A DNA stretch of 64,000 nt from Arion vulgaris. Lineage: Eukaryota; Mollusca; Gastropoda; Stylommatophora; Arionidae. The notes under the pieces were generated by a model. That model was not told where the DNA came from. It searched no databases and saw only the letters and a program-made list of their open reading frames with translations. Shown here piece by piece: positions 30,098 to 40,033 of this stretch (position 1 is the stretch's first letter; the number at the start of each line of letters is the position of its first letter). The stretch covers positions 37,721,789 to 37,785,788 of the forward strand of contig CM036768.1 of assembly GCA_020796225.1 (NCBI GenBank), read 5' to 3'. The position numbers and the translations under genes were made by a program.

Positions 30098-30225
30098 TAC
30101 TTTCCGTTTCCTGAAGATTTTTAAAACTTCAGGTGACGTGTTGCGAAGAAATATTCGTTTTTGTCAACAGACATCCAAAAGCCGATATATCGGTTTTGCA
30201 ACATTAAGAACAATACTCTGAACTG
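30098..30225 (+). repeat. Dispersed repeat H, second copy
   Basis: TACTTTCCGTTTCCTGAAGA, TTTTGTCAACAGACATCCAA and AGCCGATATATCGGTTTTGC match 8208-8330. Confidence 0.65.
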
Positions 30226-30253
30226 ATACATCGCATCAGAAGTCTCGAAGGGG

Positions 30254-30415
30254 AAAGTTACATTAGATTTTTAAAAAGCATTGCAGAAATCGGATGTGCT
30301 GGCCTACTTGTAGATGCATAACTGGCAGAACGTACAATCGCTCTTCGGTTCAGATCACTTACAAATCACACAGAGTGGTTAACAAGTGGTCGATATGGAC
30401 CGTTTGAAGAAGTAG
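30254..30415 (+). mobile_element. SINE S3, 3' half
   Basis: CAGAAATCGGATGTGCTGGC, TACAATCGCTCTTCGGTTCA, CACAGAGTGGTTAACAAGTG and TTTGAAGAAG. Head and core are missing. Confidence 0.75.
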
Positions 30416-30439
30416 AAAAATGGAAACGTGTTTTAACTA

Positions 30440-30965
30440 GAAAATCAGATTAGTAAAAAGAATGATTCAAATAAAACATTATCATACTTCTTTGATAAGC
30501 CATATCAGAATGAGAGTCCTACAGTGCGACATAGAACCAATACTGATATATGGATGCGAGTCATGGACAATAAACAAACAGATCGAAAAATATCTGAGGG
30601 CCTCAGAGATATAGTTTTATAGAAGAATGATGAGAATCCCATGGGCTGTTAAAATGACTAATGTGTATGTGCTGAATGAGGTCAAGACACAGAGAAAGCT
30701 TATCATCAATATAAGAAAGAGGCAGTCCTTATTTTTCGGGTATGTGATGAGAAAGGGAGGTTTAGAGCACAGTGTAACAACTGGTAAAATCGAGAGAAGA
30801 CGAGACAGAGGAAGACAGAGAGAGAAAATTGTGGATAGCCTGACGTCATGGTACGGAAGAGCGTCAATATCCTAGAAGATAGCAAACACCAGAGATAGAG
30901 ATCTGTGGAGATCCATGAACGTCTACACGGCCCCAGATGATGATGACGAAGTATAGTCAAAAAAA
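30440..30965 (+). mobile_element. LINE LD C-terminal fragment
   Basis: Nucleotide similarity from about 30490 (ATGAGAGTCCTACAGTGCGA); open frame 30627-30875 encodes MMRIPWAVKMTNVYVLNEVK, KRQSLFFGYVMRKGGLEHSV and TTGKIERRRDRGRQREKIVD. The MRIPW...NVEVL..I and F(F/L)GH(V/I)MRK signatures are common at the ends of invertebrate LINE ORF2s. The 3' end has CGGCCCCAGATGATGATGAC. One stop near 30618 separates the YGCESWT-like segment. Inactive. Confidence 0.8.
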
Positions 30966-31228
30966 AAACAACCAGTAGATACATCCACCGACACAAAACG
31001 TTTTTTTTTAGCCTAACACACACTGAGAGACATGCTGGGGAGGTGATCGGAGCCATTATGGACATATCATATGTGCGATGATAATCCTCAAGTGAAGAAC
31101 AAATAAGAACAGTCTACAGGCGAAGGATTGACATCATTGCACTTGGTTTCCCCATATGACTCCGCCACTGTCAGTGTTGCACAATGAACAATAACCAACA
31201 ACAATCTAAAGGATCTAATGAATAAATT
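30966..31228. other. No recognised feature
   Basis: Nothing supportable. Confidence 0.35.
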
Positions 31229-31310
31229 GCACATGTGACTCGGTCCAGATTCGAGCCCGCAATATCCAGAACGCCAGGCAAACGTCTCTACCACTTCATC
31301 TATGTCGTGA
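31229..31310 (-). mobile_element. tRNA-like sequence, probably a SINE head
   Basis: On the minus strand: GATGAAGTGGTAGAGACGTT (A-box region) and GCGGGCTCGAATCTGGACC (B-box region) with about 30 bp between. Acceptor ends do not pair clearly, so this is not called as a tRNA gene. Confidence 0.4.
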
Positions 31311-31334
31311 TTAGTTTACATTTACCGTTTATTT

Positions 31335-31458
31335 TAACATGACAGATGCAGAGGCAGGACATCTGGCATATGAGAGAGAGAAATTCCGGAGGACTGTTGG
31401 GGTGGCAAAGTTCTGCTCAGGACAAGCTATTTTATGATGATGATGATGTTAACACAGA
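31335..31458 (+). mobile_element. LINE LC terminal fragment
   Basis: ATGACAGATGCAGAGGCAGG, ATATGAGAGAGAGAAATTCC and TTCTGCTCAGGACAAGCTAT, with a (GATGAT) tail. Only about 30 codons of the LC end remain. Confidence 0.8.
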
Positions 31459-31469
31459 AATTAAGAACG

Positions 31470-31850
31470 AAAATCCAGTCCTTCGAAACTAATTGCTACA
31501 GAAAGATCCTACGAATACCATGGACAGAAAAAGAAAGAACACTGATGTCCTGAAAGAACAAAATGTTAAAGAGAATTGGCTGATAAACAACATACTATAC
31601 AGAAAAATTACATACTTTGGTCACATCAAGCGTCACGATGGCCTGGAAAGAGCAATACTAGAGGGCAGGGTCCCAGGACGCAGAGGCAGAGGCAGACCAA
31701 GAAGAAGATGGCTACAAGATATTAAAGAAACCATGAACATGACCATTGACGAAGTGGGTGAACTAGCAAGAGACAGAGTGAATTTCAGATGTGCTGCAAA
31801 GAGAGCAACGTCCTATAAAGGATAAGCACCTTGATGATGATGTTAACATC
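31470..31850 (+). mobile_element. LINE LC-type C-terminal fragment, frame intact
   Basis: Frame 31493-31825 (111 codons) encodes ENWLINNILYRKITYFGHIK, RHDGLERAILEGRVPGRRGR, GRPRRRWLQDIKETMNMTID and RDRVNFRCAAKRATSYKG. It is a second LC subfamily, also seen at 38860 and 51510. The tail is GATGATGAT. No catalytic motif, so it is a 5'-truncated insertion. Confidence 0.8.
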
Positions 31851-31925
31851 TAGCATAGCACTGATGGCATTATGTTGGGAGAACAATTCTCTTGTATAAT
31901 GCGCGTGCAGTATTTATAGTATTAC

Positions 31926-32345
31926 GCTTCATCCTTAAATAGCTTGTCCACCCGTCTGCCCAGCGTGTTCGTAGCGCGTTGTACTGCGTGTGACTAGCCC
32001 TCTGTGTGTGCGGGTTTAATTCCGCGGGCTGACAGAAAAGCCACAGGTTCCACAGATTCACGGTGTTCGTGGCACCGAACTGAAGGGTTACGATGTCCAT
32101 GGTACCGAGCCGAAGGGCTGAAAGCTCAAGTGCTTCTGGATCGGAAAAAAAAAATAGCTTGTCCTGAACAGAATATTGTCACCCTTAACAGTACTTCGGA
32201 ATTTCTCTCTCTCATAGCCCAGAAGTCCTGCCGCTGCAGCCGTCATGCTGAAACCATTAGTTACGTCCTGAATCCATCTTATCCGTGGTCTTCCTCTTTG
32301 ACGGGATGCTTCCTTTCACGATGGTCTCAGCCCTTCGTGTCTCTT
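31926..32345 (-). mobile_element. LINE LC terminal fragment split by S4
   Basis: Reverse LC: CTTAAATAGCTTGTCC before the gap and TAGCTTGTCCTGAACAGAAT, CAGCCGTCATGCTGAAACCA, GAATCCATCTTATCCGTGGT, CTTCCTCTTTGACGGGATGC after it. S4 inserted near the LC 3' end. Confidence 0.75.
31950..32151 (+). mobile_element. SINE S4, full length, with 13-bp target duplication
   Basis: Head TGCCCAGCGTGTTCGTAGCG, CGTTGTACTGCGTG, then GCGGGTTTAATTCCGC (B-box-like). Body CACAGATTCACGGTGTTCGT; tail CTCAAGTGCTTCTGGATCGG and A10. AAATAGCTTGTCC lies at 31937-31949 and 32152-32164, perfect. Confidence 0.9.
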
Positions 32346-33214
32346 TATATATCAAAAATACTTTTATTTATCATTTTTATTTGTATCATCAGTCAGTTTT
32401 CTTTGACTTTGAGTTCTTTCTGGATATATCTATTTGTTATCATGAAGTTCTTGGGCGAAGAGTATTACGCTTACATTTCAAAATTGATGCAATTTTTTTA
32501 TATTATTGTTTTTGCTGTATTGCATTTATGTTGAATTTCATTAGTTATTCGTAAATTTGTTTAAAAAAAATTATATTGCATCGCAATATAGACTAGAAAT
32601 GGTCACTAATTTTGATCAGACATTGTATGTAAAATAGTAACTACCCATAATTGCCTTCGTGATTACTGCCTATCTCTGTGAACCAGATTAAAAGTAGGTC
32701 ATTTCTGTATTGTCTGCAGATCTCTTAACGTTCAGTCTGTACTCGTCGCATATTTTAATGGCGTCGTTAAAGGGCAGTAATACATAAAATGGATTGCACA
32801 CAATATGCGCGTCAGGATATTATTTGCAGAGTTATACCTCCCCTTTGGCAATGTACAGTCGTTAAAAGAATAATGAATTTCAATCAATGACAACCACAGC
32901 ATGGATCACATCTTTCGCGAATAAAGGAGGTGATATACCACTCGGTGAGGAGTGATTTGTGAAGTGGGGGATTGGTGGTGTGGTGTCTGTGTGAGGTTAG
33001 ATTTAAGAAAACAGTGAAGAAAATCAATTCTGAAAGTTGTAAATGTGTCTCAAGTGTTTAAAGACGGAGGGTTGACTTGATTGAACCGGGTTTTACCCAT
33101 ATGGTTCGGTCTCTATCTGTAGAAAGGGCATACTTGTTGAAAATATTTAACAAAGCACGATTTTCATAGCTTCTACAACAATCATATGAGTTATTTCAAA
33201 CAATGCACTCGTGA
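32346..33214. other. No recognised feature
   Basis: AT-rich to 32940, then a G-rich stretch (32940-33000). No gene or repeat match seen. Confidence 0.4.
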
Positions 33215-33286
33215 ATATAACGGCACTGTCCGAGTTCGAATCGACAACCTTCGGATTGCAAGCATGTGCTTCAACCACTTAGCCAC
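33215..33286 (-). mobile_element. tRNA-like sequence, SINE head or tRNA pseudogene
   Basis: Minus strand: TGTGGCTAAGTGGTTGAAGC (A-box), CTTGCAATCCGAAGG, then GTCGATTCGAACTCGGAC (B-box). It resembles a leucine/serine-type tRNA 5' half with a good T-arm, but no matching acceptor stem. The adjoining minisatellite starts at its 5' edge. Confidence 0.5.
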
Positions 33287-33690
33287 ATATACTCCCATAT
33301 GTATTACCTCCCTCCACATATACTCCCATATGTATTACCTCCTCCCACATATACTCCCATATGTATTACCTCCTCCCACATATACTCCCATATGTATTAC
33401 CTCCCTCCACATATACTCCCATATGTATTACCTCCCTCCACATATACTCCCATATGTATTACCTCCCCTCCCACATATACTCCCATATGTATTACCTCCC
33501 CTCCCACATATACTCCCATATGTATTACCTCCCCTCCGACATATACTCCCATATGTATTACCTCCCCTCCCACATATACTCCCATATGTATTACCTCCCC
33601 TCCCACATATACTCCCATATGTATTACCTCCCCTCCCACATATACTCCCATATGTATTACCTCCCCTCCCACATATACTACCATATATAT
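33284..33690 (+). repeat. 31-33-bp minisatellite, about 13 copies
   Basis: Unit CACATATACTCCCATATGTA plus TTACCTCC(C)(T)CC. The first units are 31 bp; from about 33450 they are 33 bp. The 33-bp length keeps frames open in several phases (PTYTPICITS on plus, GVYVGGEVIHM on minus); these are not genes. It lies between a tRNA-like head and an LB LINE end. Confidence 0.95.
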
Positions 33691-33970
33691 CGAAAGACAA
33701 CACATACAGTGGTTTGGACATTTAATGAGAATCAAATACAACCACCAATAACAGCATACAATAAAAAGAGATCGGGTACTTGAGCTAAGGGAAGACCAAG
33801 AAAAAGATGGATAGACAATATCAAGACTACATTACATAAACACGGATATAACACAACAAGGGCGACTCATCTAGCACTAGAACGTAAATTAAAGCTCCCA
33901 TCCCTACGCTTAACCACAAGAGTGGACAGCCAACTACATCTTCCACCTGGGAATAGACAATAGATAATAT
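33691..33970 (+). mobile_element. LINE LB-type C-terminal fragment
   Basis: RQHIQWFGHLMRIKYN (33695-33745), a stop, then GRPRKRWIDNIKTTLHKHGY and NTTRATHLALERKLKLPSLR across 33790-33900. The QWFGHLMR and GRPRKRW blocks place it near LB. The 5' boundary is the minisatellite. Confidence 0.7.
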
Positions 33971-34019
33971 ATTACCTTGTAGGACAAGATAAGCAACTAT
34001 TAAGTACTGCAACGTGCAA

Positions 34020-34560
34020 ACATGTCATCCATCATGGGAATGATCAGCAGTAGAAGAATAAATGTGATTGTGAGATATGGACCATTGACAGGGCGGCGTC
34101 GAAGATCAATAATGTCTTTGAATGCAAATGCTACAGAAGAATACTTAGAATATCATAGACAGAGAAAAGAACAAACGCTTCTGTTCTGCAACAGCTTGAT
34201 ATTAGGGAGAGTTGGCTATTAAAAAGCATTACATCAATGAAAATTAAATATTTCGGACACATCAAACGACACGATTGCCTAGCTCTTAGTGGACCAGGCC
34301 AAACATGACTTTAGAGTAAAAAACGTCAAATAGCGTAGCGTTTGGTTCATAAGGAGCTAGAGAAGATAATTTTGGAAGGAATGGTGCCTGGAAGATGAAT
34401 GAGAGGAAGGCTTAGAAGATAATAGGTGCTAGATGTCATTAACGATCTGAGAATGACTGCTGCTATCGTCCGTCAACTCGCATAGAAGCAGATAGCTTTT
34501 CAGGACTGCTGTCATTAGCGTCAAGGTCCGGAAGTGACAAGCTACTTGATGATGATACGA
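34020..34560 (+). mobile_element. LINE LC fragment, degenerate
   Basis: ATGCAAATGCTACAGAAGAA, TTCGGACACATCAAACGACA, then AAGGAGCTAGAGAAGATAAT, CAGGACTGCTGTCATTAGCG and AAGCTACTTGATGATGAT are LC blocks with several indels; about 55 bp around 34280-34345 do not fit LC. Confidence 0.6.
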
Positions 34561-35065
34561 CTAAAATTGATGAGAAAAGTGAGAAGAAGGGATAATAGAT
34601 GCAAATCCAAACAGGTGCTTTTCTATGAACTTTCGGAAGAGAAGAGGCTCCAAAGATGACCACTGCTCAGATATAAAGATATATTAAAGGCATCAGCGAA
34701 GGACTTACTCCAAAACAAATTGGAAAACTATCTAACGACAGGGCTATATGGAAAACAACGAATATAAAGGTGACTAATATTATACCTAAGAAGACCCTGA
34801 AACGAACTTTGCTGAGAGAGGCAGGAAATATCGGTCTCAGTTCCATGGAGGAGATTGAGCGAGTTGCCCAGGATAGGGCGTTATGGAGAAATTACTTGCA
34901 GGCCCTATGTAACGTATAACGGTACGAGAGGAATTATTATTAATATTTTATTAGAAAAATAATTCAGGGATACAGTGGAATTCAATAGAAACAATAACAA
35001 AATCAGAAGTTGTCACAGCTACACTTGTCAAATGACCGTTGGTAAAGATGAAAAAGGTTACAATC
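34560..35065 (+). mobile_element. LINE LG fragment split by an LA end
   Basis: AAATCCAAACAGGTGCTTTT, GATGACCACTGCTCAGATAT, AAGATATATTAAAGGCATCA and GACAGGGCTATATGGAAAAC match LG at 25600-25800. After an LA insertion it resumes at about 34950 with ACAGTGGAATTCAATAGAAA and CAAATGACCGTTGGTAAAGA, matching 25870-25925. Confidence 0.65.
34793..34950 (+). mobile_element. LINE LA extreme 3' end, inserted in LG
   Basis: ACCCTGAAACGAACTTTGCT, GAGAGAGGCAGGAAATATCG, CAGTTCCATGGAGGAGATTG, GTATAACGGTACGAGAGG and (ATT)n. Nearly identical to 52350-52490, so it is relatively recent. Encodes only the last 40 or so codons of ORF2. Confidence 0.8.
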
Positions 35066-35538
35066 TAACAGGTTAAATAAATAATACACTGAGCTATCGC
35101 CGAATTAACCTTTGTTCCCAATTTCACTCCTGAGATGCTTTTATAAATTAACTGTTTTCTGTTGTTATTTTTGTATTCAAAACGTGATTACTGTTATATT
35201 CTTTTTTAGATAATAAATCTAATATAAATCTATTATAAATCTATTATAAATCTATTATAGACAATAAATGACAAAGAAAACAGAATGTAGGTGAAAACAT
35301 AAATTACGAGCTGCTAGCGATCAAAAAGTGGTAACATGAATTTTAGAGCAAATTTGACAATGAAGGAAATCTTGACGCAGTACACGATATACGACCAAAC
35401 GGGACAGAAAATAAGCGCAAGCTGCTACAGTTAGTAGCTAGTGTGTGAATACTTCATAATTTTCACATGTTTGCTTGTTTATAAATACGTGCTTGAAAGA
35501 AATTTTTGATCTGATATCGTTTCGTTAAAATTAAATAA
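35066..35538. other. No recognised feature; short ATAAATCTATT repeats at 35205-35255
   Basis: AT-rich. AATCTATTATA-type units repeat four times at 35205-35255. Confidence 0.5.
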
Positions 35539-35787
35539 CGCTCGTGTGTTGCTGGGACTCACAGGGGGAGCAAAGAATAGTAACACTGTGACTTACAAAC
35601 AATATTGTAAGAGGTGACAGAGGTAGGGAAGTTACCCTAGGACGTAAAAAAAAGTCTCAGAAATCGGATGTTCTGACCTACTTGTAGGGGCACAACTGGC
35701 ACATCGCACAATCGCTCTTAGGCTAAGATCACATACAATTCATAGAGAGTGGTTAACACGTGGTCGATATGGTGCATTCGAAGAAAA
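35539..35787 (+). mobile_element. SINE S3, first of a duplicated cassette
   Basis: CTCGTGTGTTGCTGGGACTC, ATTGTAAGAGGTGACAGAGG, CTACTTGTAGGGGCACAACT, AGAGAGTGGTTAACACGTGG and TTCGAAGAAAAAG. The following 100 bp (TGAAATAAAACTGATTGGAA, TCGATTCTTGTACTCAAATA) recur after the next S3, showing that SINE plus flank was duplicated. Confidence 0.85.
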
Positions 35788-35887
35788 AGAAAGTGAAATA
35801 AAACTGATTGGAAATAAATCGATTCTTGTACTCAAATAGGTTACAATTTCTATTAGACGTCAATCAAAGAATATCGGCTACGCAAAC

Positions 35888-36375
35888 TGCCCGTCCTTGT
35901 GGTGCTGGTGCCGCAAAGGAAGCATAGTACTAATGCGACTTACAAGGCATGTCGTAAGAGACGAATGAAGTAGAACCTACGGAACCTACTCTAGTAAATA
36001 AAAGCGTCGCATAAATAGAATGCTCTGACCTACTTGTAGGCGCACAACTGGCACAATGTACAATCGTTCTAAGGCTGAGATCACATACAAATCACAGAGA
36101 GTGGTTAACACGTGGTAGATATAGTGCCATTGAAGGAGAAGAGAAGATGGCTCAGATCACATACAAATCATAGAGAGTAGTTAACACGTGGTCGATATGG
36201 AGCCATGGAAGGAGAAGAGAAGATGGCTCAGATCACATACAAATCATAGAGAGTAGTTAACACGTGGTCGATATGGAGCCATGGAAGGAGAAGAGAAGAT
36301 GGCTCAGATCACATACAAATCATAGAGAGTAGTTAACACGTGGTCGATATGGAGCTTTCGAAGAGAAAGAAGATG
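35888..36375 (+). mobile_element. SINE S3, second cassette copy, with amplified tail
   Basis: GCCCGTCCTTGTGGTGCTGG, GTCGTAAGAGACGAATGAAG, CTACTTGTAGGCGCACAACT. The S3 tail block is then present four times at 76-bp spacing before the final TTTCGAAGAGAAAGAAGATG and the shared 3' flank (36380-36475). Confidence 0.85.
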
Positions 36376-36378
36376 AAA
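36075..36378 (+). repeat. 76-bp tandem repeat from the S3 tail, 4 copies
   Basis: CTCAGATCACATACAAATCA, TAGAGAGTAGTTAACACGTG, GTCGATATGGAGCCATGGAA and GGAGAAGAGAAGATGG repeat from 36075, 36151, 36227 and 36303. The unit is the S3 3' end from the CTCAGATCACATACAAATC block to its purine tail. Confidence 0.9.
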
Positions 36379-36586
36379 TAAAACTGATTGGAAATAAATC
36401 GATTCTTGCACTCAAATAGGTTACAATTTCTATTAGACACCTATCATAGAATATCGATCGACTACACAAACAATTCAGCTTCTTCGTTAATGGATTGACA
36501 ACAATGAACATGAAGTAACAAGTAAGGACGATAGCTCAGATTCTGAAAACTTGCACTGATTATTAGAAATTATGATTGGTAAATTG

Positions 36587-36790
36587 ATTGATTTGAAGGG
36601 GCCATTATCATTGCGCTTTGGTCAATAATTATATGCACTCCGATCTTTTTCTGACACAGGAAAGTCTCAACGAAAGTGTGCGAACTCTGTAGAAACGATG
36701 CGTGTCCGTGATGTAGTATTTTGAAGAGGGCTTATATGTGAAGGAATGGTTTTACTATCGGTTTTAATTAAATTAGCATGTGAAGTGAAA
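36587..36790 (+). repeat. Dispersed repeat K
   Basis: TATATGCACTCCGATCTTTT, TGTGCGAACTCTGTAGAAAC and TTTTGAAGAGGGCTTATATG align with 60955-61110 (TGTGTGCTCCGATTACTTTC, TGCACGGACTCTGTAGCACC). Type unknown. Confidence 0.5.
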
Positions 36791-37004
36791 GTGTTGCCTA
36801 CTTGTATTGTTCTGAGTTTCATAATATGGATCTCGAGGACGAGAGGAAGTTGGCCTTCGGGCAATAGAAATGACAGGGCGTATTGGCATGTGTCTTTACA
36901 GTTACAATTGCAGGCATTACCATTTCCACTACAACCGCTACCGGGAAAACCAGTCAACTATAACCACTACCAGGAAAACCAGTCAACTATAACATGGTTA
37001 ATTG
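36791..37004. other. No recognised feature; short direct repeat
   Basis: AAAACCAGTCAACTATAAC occurs twice at 36947 and 36975; nothing else recognised. Confidence 0.45.
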
Positions 37005-37495
37005 TCTTTCTTTGTTTCTTTCTCGAATCCTGTTTGCCTCACAGCTTCAGGTCAAATGAGATTTCTAAAACGGGCCCTTATATGCGCTTCGTAGATAGTG
37101 CCTTTCGTCGCCTCTGTTATCTCTGAGGTCCATCTTTTGCGTGTCCGGCCTTTTGCTTTGTACCCATTGTATCGGAGCAGCATTGCTCTTTGGGGTCCAC
37201 TGTCTGTTGGTAATCTGCTTACGTGGCCGAACCATTTAATTTGTTGTTTCTTGATGAAGTCTAGTTCTGATGTTGTACCCACTTTTTCCTGATGTCTTCA
37301 TTTCTCAACCGGTCTCTTCTTGTTACACCCAGCATCCTGCCTAGACAATTCATCTCTGTCGTGATTAGTTTTCGTCTATCATTTATTGTCAGTGACCAGG
37401 TTTGGCACTGGTAACATAATGTGGGGGAAAAGTTTGTGTTGAACATTGCTCTTTTGTGTTCATGGTGACGTGTTTGCATCTTAAAATTGTAAAAG
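37005..37495 (-). mobile_element. LINE LB C-terminal fragment
   Basis: Minus-strand frames read TRHHEHKRAMFNTNFSPTLC, YQCQTWSLTINDRRKLITTE, then (after a frame change at about 37270) KKQQIKWFGHVSRLPTDSGP and KAKGRTRKRWTSEITEATKG. About 85-90 percent alike by eye to the copy at 1402-1925. It abuts the LF element head-to-head at 37495. Confidence 0.8.
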
Positions 37496-38535
37496 AATCA
37501 ACTATCTCAAACCTGTTGTTTGCTGATGACTGTGCCATCGCTACCAACTCTGTGGAAGAAATGCAGACTTACATGGACAAGTTCTCAATGGCCTGTGATA
37601 GGTTTGGCCTCACCATTAACACCAAAAACAGAGGTCATGTTCCAGCCGCCCCTAGAGAACAGTATTACGATCCAGTCATCAACATTAAACACCAGCGTCT
37701 CCAGTCAACGGACAACTTTGCTTATCTTGGCAGCCTCCTATCCAGATCGGCAAACATAGATTGTGAGGTCCACAATAGGATATCCAAAGCCAGTGCTGCG
37801 TTCGGAAGGTTACGTGTCACTGTGTGGGAACGGAAGGGGATAAGCATAGTCACAAAGCTGAAAGTTTACCAGGCCATAGTGCTAACCACGCTGCTGTACG
37901 CAAGCGAGACATGGACAGTGTATAGCAGACACGCAAGAAAATTAAACCATTTCCACACAAGCTGTCTACGCAGAATACTAAAAATAAACTGGCAGGACAA
38001 AATTCCAGATAGCGAAGTCCTCACAAGAGCAAAGATCTCAAGCGTCAACACCCTGTTGCAGAAGGCCCAACTAAGATGGGTCGGTCACGTTGCTCGAATG
38101 CCTGATAAACGCATCCCAAAACAGTTGATATATGGCGAGCTTGAAGGGGCAGACGTTTAGCTGGTGGACAGAAAAAACGCTTTAAAGACACTCTTAAAGT
38201 GTCTCTGAAATGCTTCGATATAGACAATACGTGCTTGGAATCCCTTGCGCAAGATCGCCAAATGTGGCGCTGTAACAACAAAAGAGGAACCCGAATAGCT
38301 GAGAATCATCGTATTGTTGAGTCACAGAGAAAACTAGCAGCGCGAAAAGACAGAGCACACAACACGCACATGTCTAACCTTGATCATGTATGCCCCACCT
38401 GTGGTCGGGGATTCTGTTCTAGGATTGGGACTCTACAGTCACCTCCGCACAAACCAGAGAGGTGCAACAGTACACGTCTGAGATTGTTGTCATCATCGCT
38501 TGCGATGGACGGCTATATAATATGCCAGAAGTAAA
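37496..38535 (+). mobile_element. LINE LF: reverse transcriptase C-half plus zinc finger, two frameshifts
   Basis: The best-preserved LINE coding remnant here. From 37496: ESTISNLLFADDCAIATN carries the catalytic FADD box (motif C of the polymerase palm), then DRFGLTINTKN, NFAYLGSLLSRSANIDCEVH, LLYASETWTVYSRHARKLNH, and [20 protein letters not shown]. The frame ends at 38160, but similarity continues in another frame (KKRFKDTLKVSLKCFDIDNT, then CPTCGRGFCSRIG zinc finger at about 38391-38430). A one-base deletion near 38148 and another indel near 38430 explain this. The fingers and most of the palm are absent 5' of 37496. The element is 5' truncated and inactive. Type: non-LTR retrotransposon; exact clade not resolved. 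Confidence 0.85.
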
Positions 38536-38744
38536 CATTTCACGTTTTGGTTTAGGATTATTTTCATTGCACTCCGAATTTGTTCATAGGTCATCTGATG
38601 TTTTTCGCAATATCTCCAATTGCCTCCAGCGACTAAATGTAGCAATTCAATGTTGATTTATGAGCCTGCTCATGTGCATATTGTGCTGTTCTTTTCTGGC
38701 CCCTTCAATCCAAGTTCTGATCCAAGTTCAAGATTGTTGCATGT
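38536..38744. other. No recognised feature
   Basis: Nothing supportable. Confidence 0.35.
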
Positions 38745-38835
38745 GCAACAGAGTTGTTTGATTTGTGCAACACTCTCGGCAGATGACGTGCAATTCTGCC
38801 ATCAAGGGCGGAGTCATATGGACAATTCCGTTGTA
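38745..38835 (+). mobile_element. SINE S5 3' fragment
   Basis: TTGTGCAACACTCTCGGCAG, ATTCTGCCATCAAGGGCGGA and GTCATATGG match S5 at 795-860. Confidence 0.55.
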
Positions 38836-38859
38836 GGGAAGTCAATCCGTCGCGTTCGA

Positions 38860-39470
38860 AACGAAAGGCTACAGAAAGATTTTACGAATACAATGGGCAG
38901 AAAACAGGAAGAGCACTTATGTCCTCAAAGAACTGACTATTGAAGACAATTTGCTGATAAACAATACATTATACAGAAAAAATAGATACTTTGTCCACAT
39001 CAAGCCTGGAGAGAACAATATTGGAGGGCAGGATCCCGGGACGCAGAGACAGAAGCAGACCAAGAAGAAGATGGTTACAAGACATTAAAGAAATCATGAA
39101 TATGACCATCAGCGAAGTGGGTGAACTGAATAGAGACAGAGTGAATTTCAGATGCGCTGCACGACCGTGTGGTGCCGGGACCCGCAAAGGAAGCAAAGAA
39201 TAGTACCACTGCAAACTACAGTGCATGTCGTAAGAGGCGACTGATGTAGACCCTAAGGATGCTACACTAGTAAATAAAAAGCAGCGCAGAAAACGGATGG
39301 ACTGGTCTACTTTAGGCGCATAACTGGCATAACGTACAATCGCTCATAGGCTCAGATCACATACAAATAGCACAGAGTGGTTGACAAGTGGTCGATATGG
39401 AGCGTTCGAAGAAGAAGAAGATGCACTGCAAAGAGAGCAACGTCCTATAAAGGACACGCATCTTGATGAT
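38860..39470 (+). mobile_element. LINE LC-type fragment split by S3
   Basis: First part 38860-39161: GAAAGGCTACAGAAAGATTT, TTGCTGATAAACAATACATT, then GRDRSRPRRRWLQDIKEIMN and RDRVNFRCAA in frame 38991-39203. It resumes at 39421 with ATGCACTGCAAAGAGAGCAA and CGTCCTATAAAGG. The TSD GATGCGCTGCA/GATGCACTGCA flanks the S3. Confidence 0.8.
39162..39419 (+). mobile_element. SINE S3, full length, with 11-bp target duplication
   Basis: CGACCGTGTGGTGCCGGGAC to GAGCGTTCGAAGAAGAAGAA. Duplication GATGCGCTGCA at 39151-39161 and GATGCACTGCA at 39420-39430 (one mismatch) fixes both ends and gives the S3 length of 258 bp. Confidence 0.9.
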
Positions 39471-39472
39471 GA

Positions 39473-39583
39473 GCCTCCCTAGGCCCCATACCTCGGTCAC
39501 CTCATGACATGGCCTGCAGATCACAGTGTTACTATTCTTTACTCCCTTTGCGAACCCCGGCCTCACACAGGTGAGCCATTTTA
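39473..39583 (-). mobile_element. SINE S3 head fragment
   Basis: CCCTAGGCCCCATACCTCGG, TCACCTCATGACATGG, AGTGTTACTATTCTTTACTC and CACACAGGTGAG are the reverse of the S3 head and core; tail absent. Confidence 0.7.
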
Positions 39584-40033
39584 AAATTTAAATATATTAG
39601 GATCAGATAGGTTGAGATCGATAAGTGGACATATGTATGGCATTTTATCAACCGACTTTGGTTTAACAGAACACTAGCAAGAAAACAAACACCATGAGAA
39701 ATAGATAGACGTATTTACCAGTAGAGTGATGATATGAGTGGTGGCAGTTGAACGTTGACAAATGGAATGAAGTGACAATCGATCTGTGAACACTTGAGCG
39801 CCAATGCCATTTATGAATGACATCAATAAATAAATAAGATATATGTGACAGCTCTTGCATAAGAAAAGAAAGAATAAGCATCGTAAAGATGCAATAAATT
39901 ATTGTATTAAATTCAGTGTTCGATATTGCTTAGAAAAGATTAAAGAAAGTGCACTTCATCAAACATAATTCAGGCAGAGTTATGGTGTCTAATATGACAA
40001 TTCTGAATTATTTTTACGTGAAGTCTTACTTTT
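39584..40033. other. No recognised feature
   Basis: AT-rich; nothing supportable. Confidence 0.4.

Noticed and set aside
33215..33286. Functional tRNA gene (also 31229, 61285 and SINE heads)
   Set aside because: A- and B-box-like blocks are present but acceptor and anticodon stems do not pair; better explained as SINE heads or pseudogenes.
33186..33783. Overlapping repeat-rich frames (PTYTPICITS, HIYSHMYYLP, GVYVGGEVIHM)
   Set aside because: Products of the 33-bp unit length. Several phases and both strands are open at once, which is what a stop-free repeat gives.
37456..38160. Host protein-coding gene
   Set aside because: Contains the LINE FADD polymerase box, a GHVARMPD tail and a zinc finger after a frameshift, and its first 40 bases are antisense LB. 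It is a dead retrotransposon.
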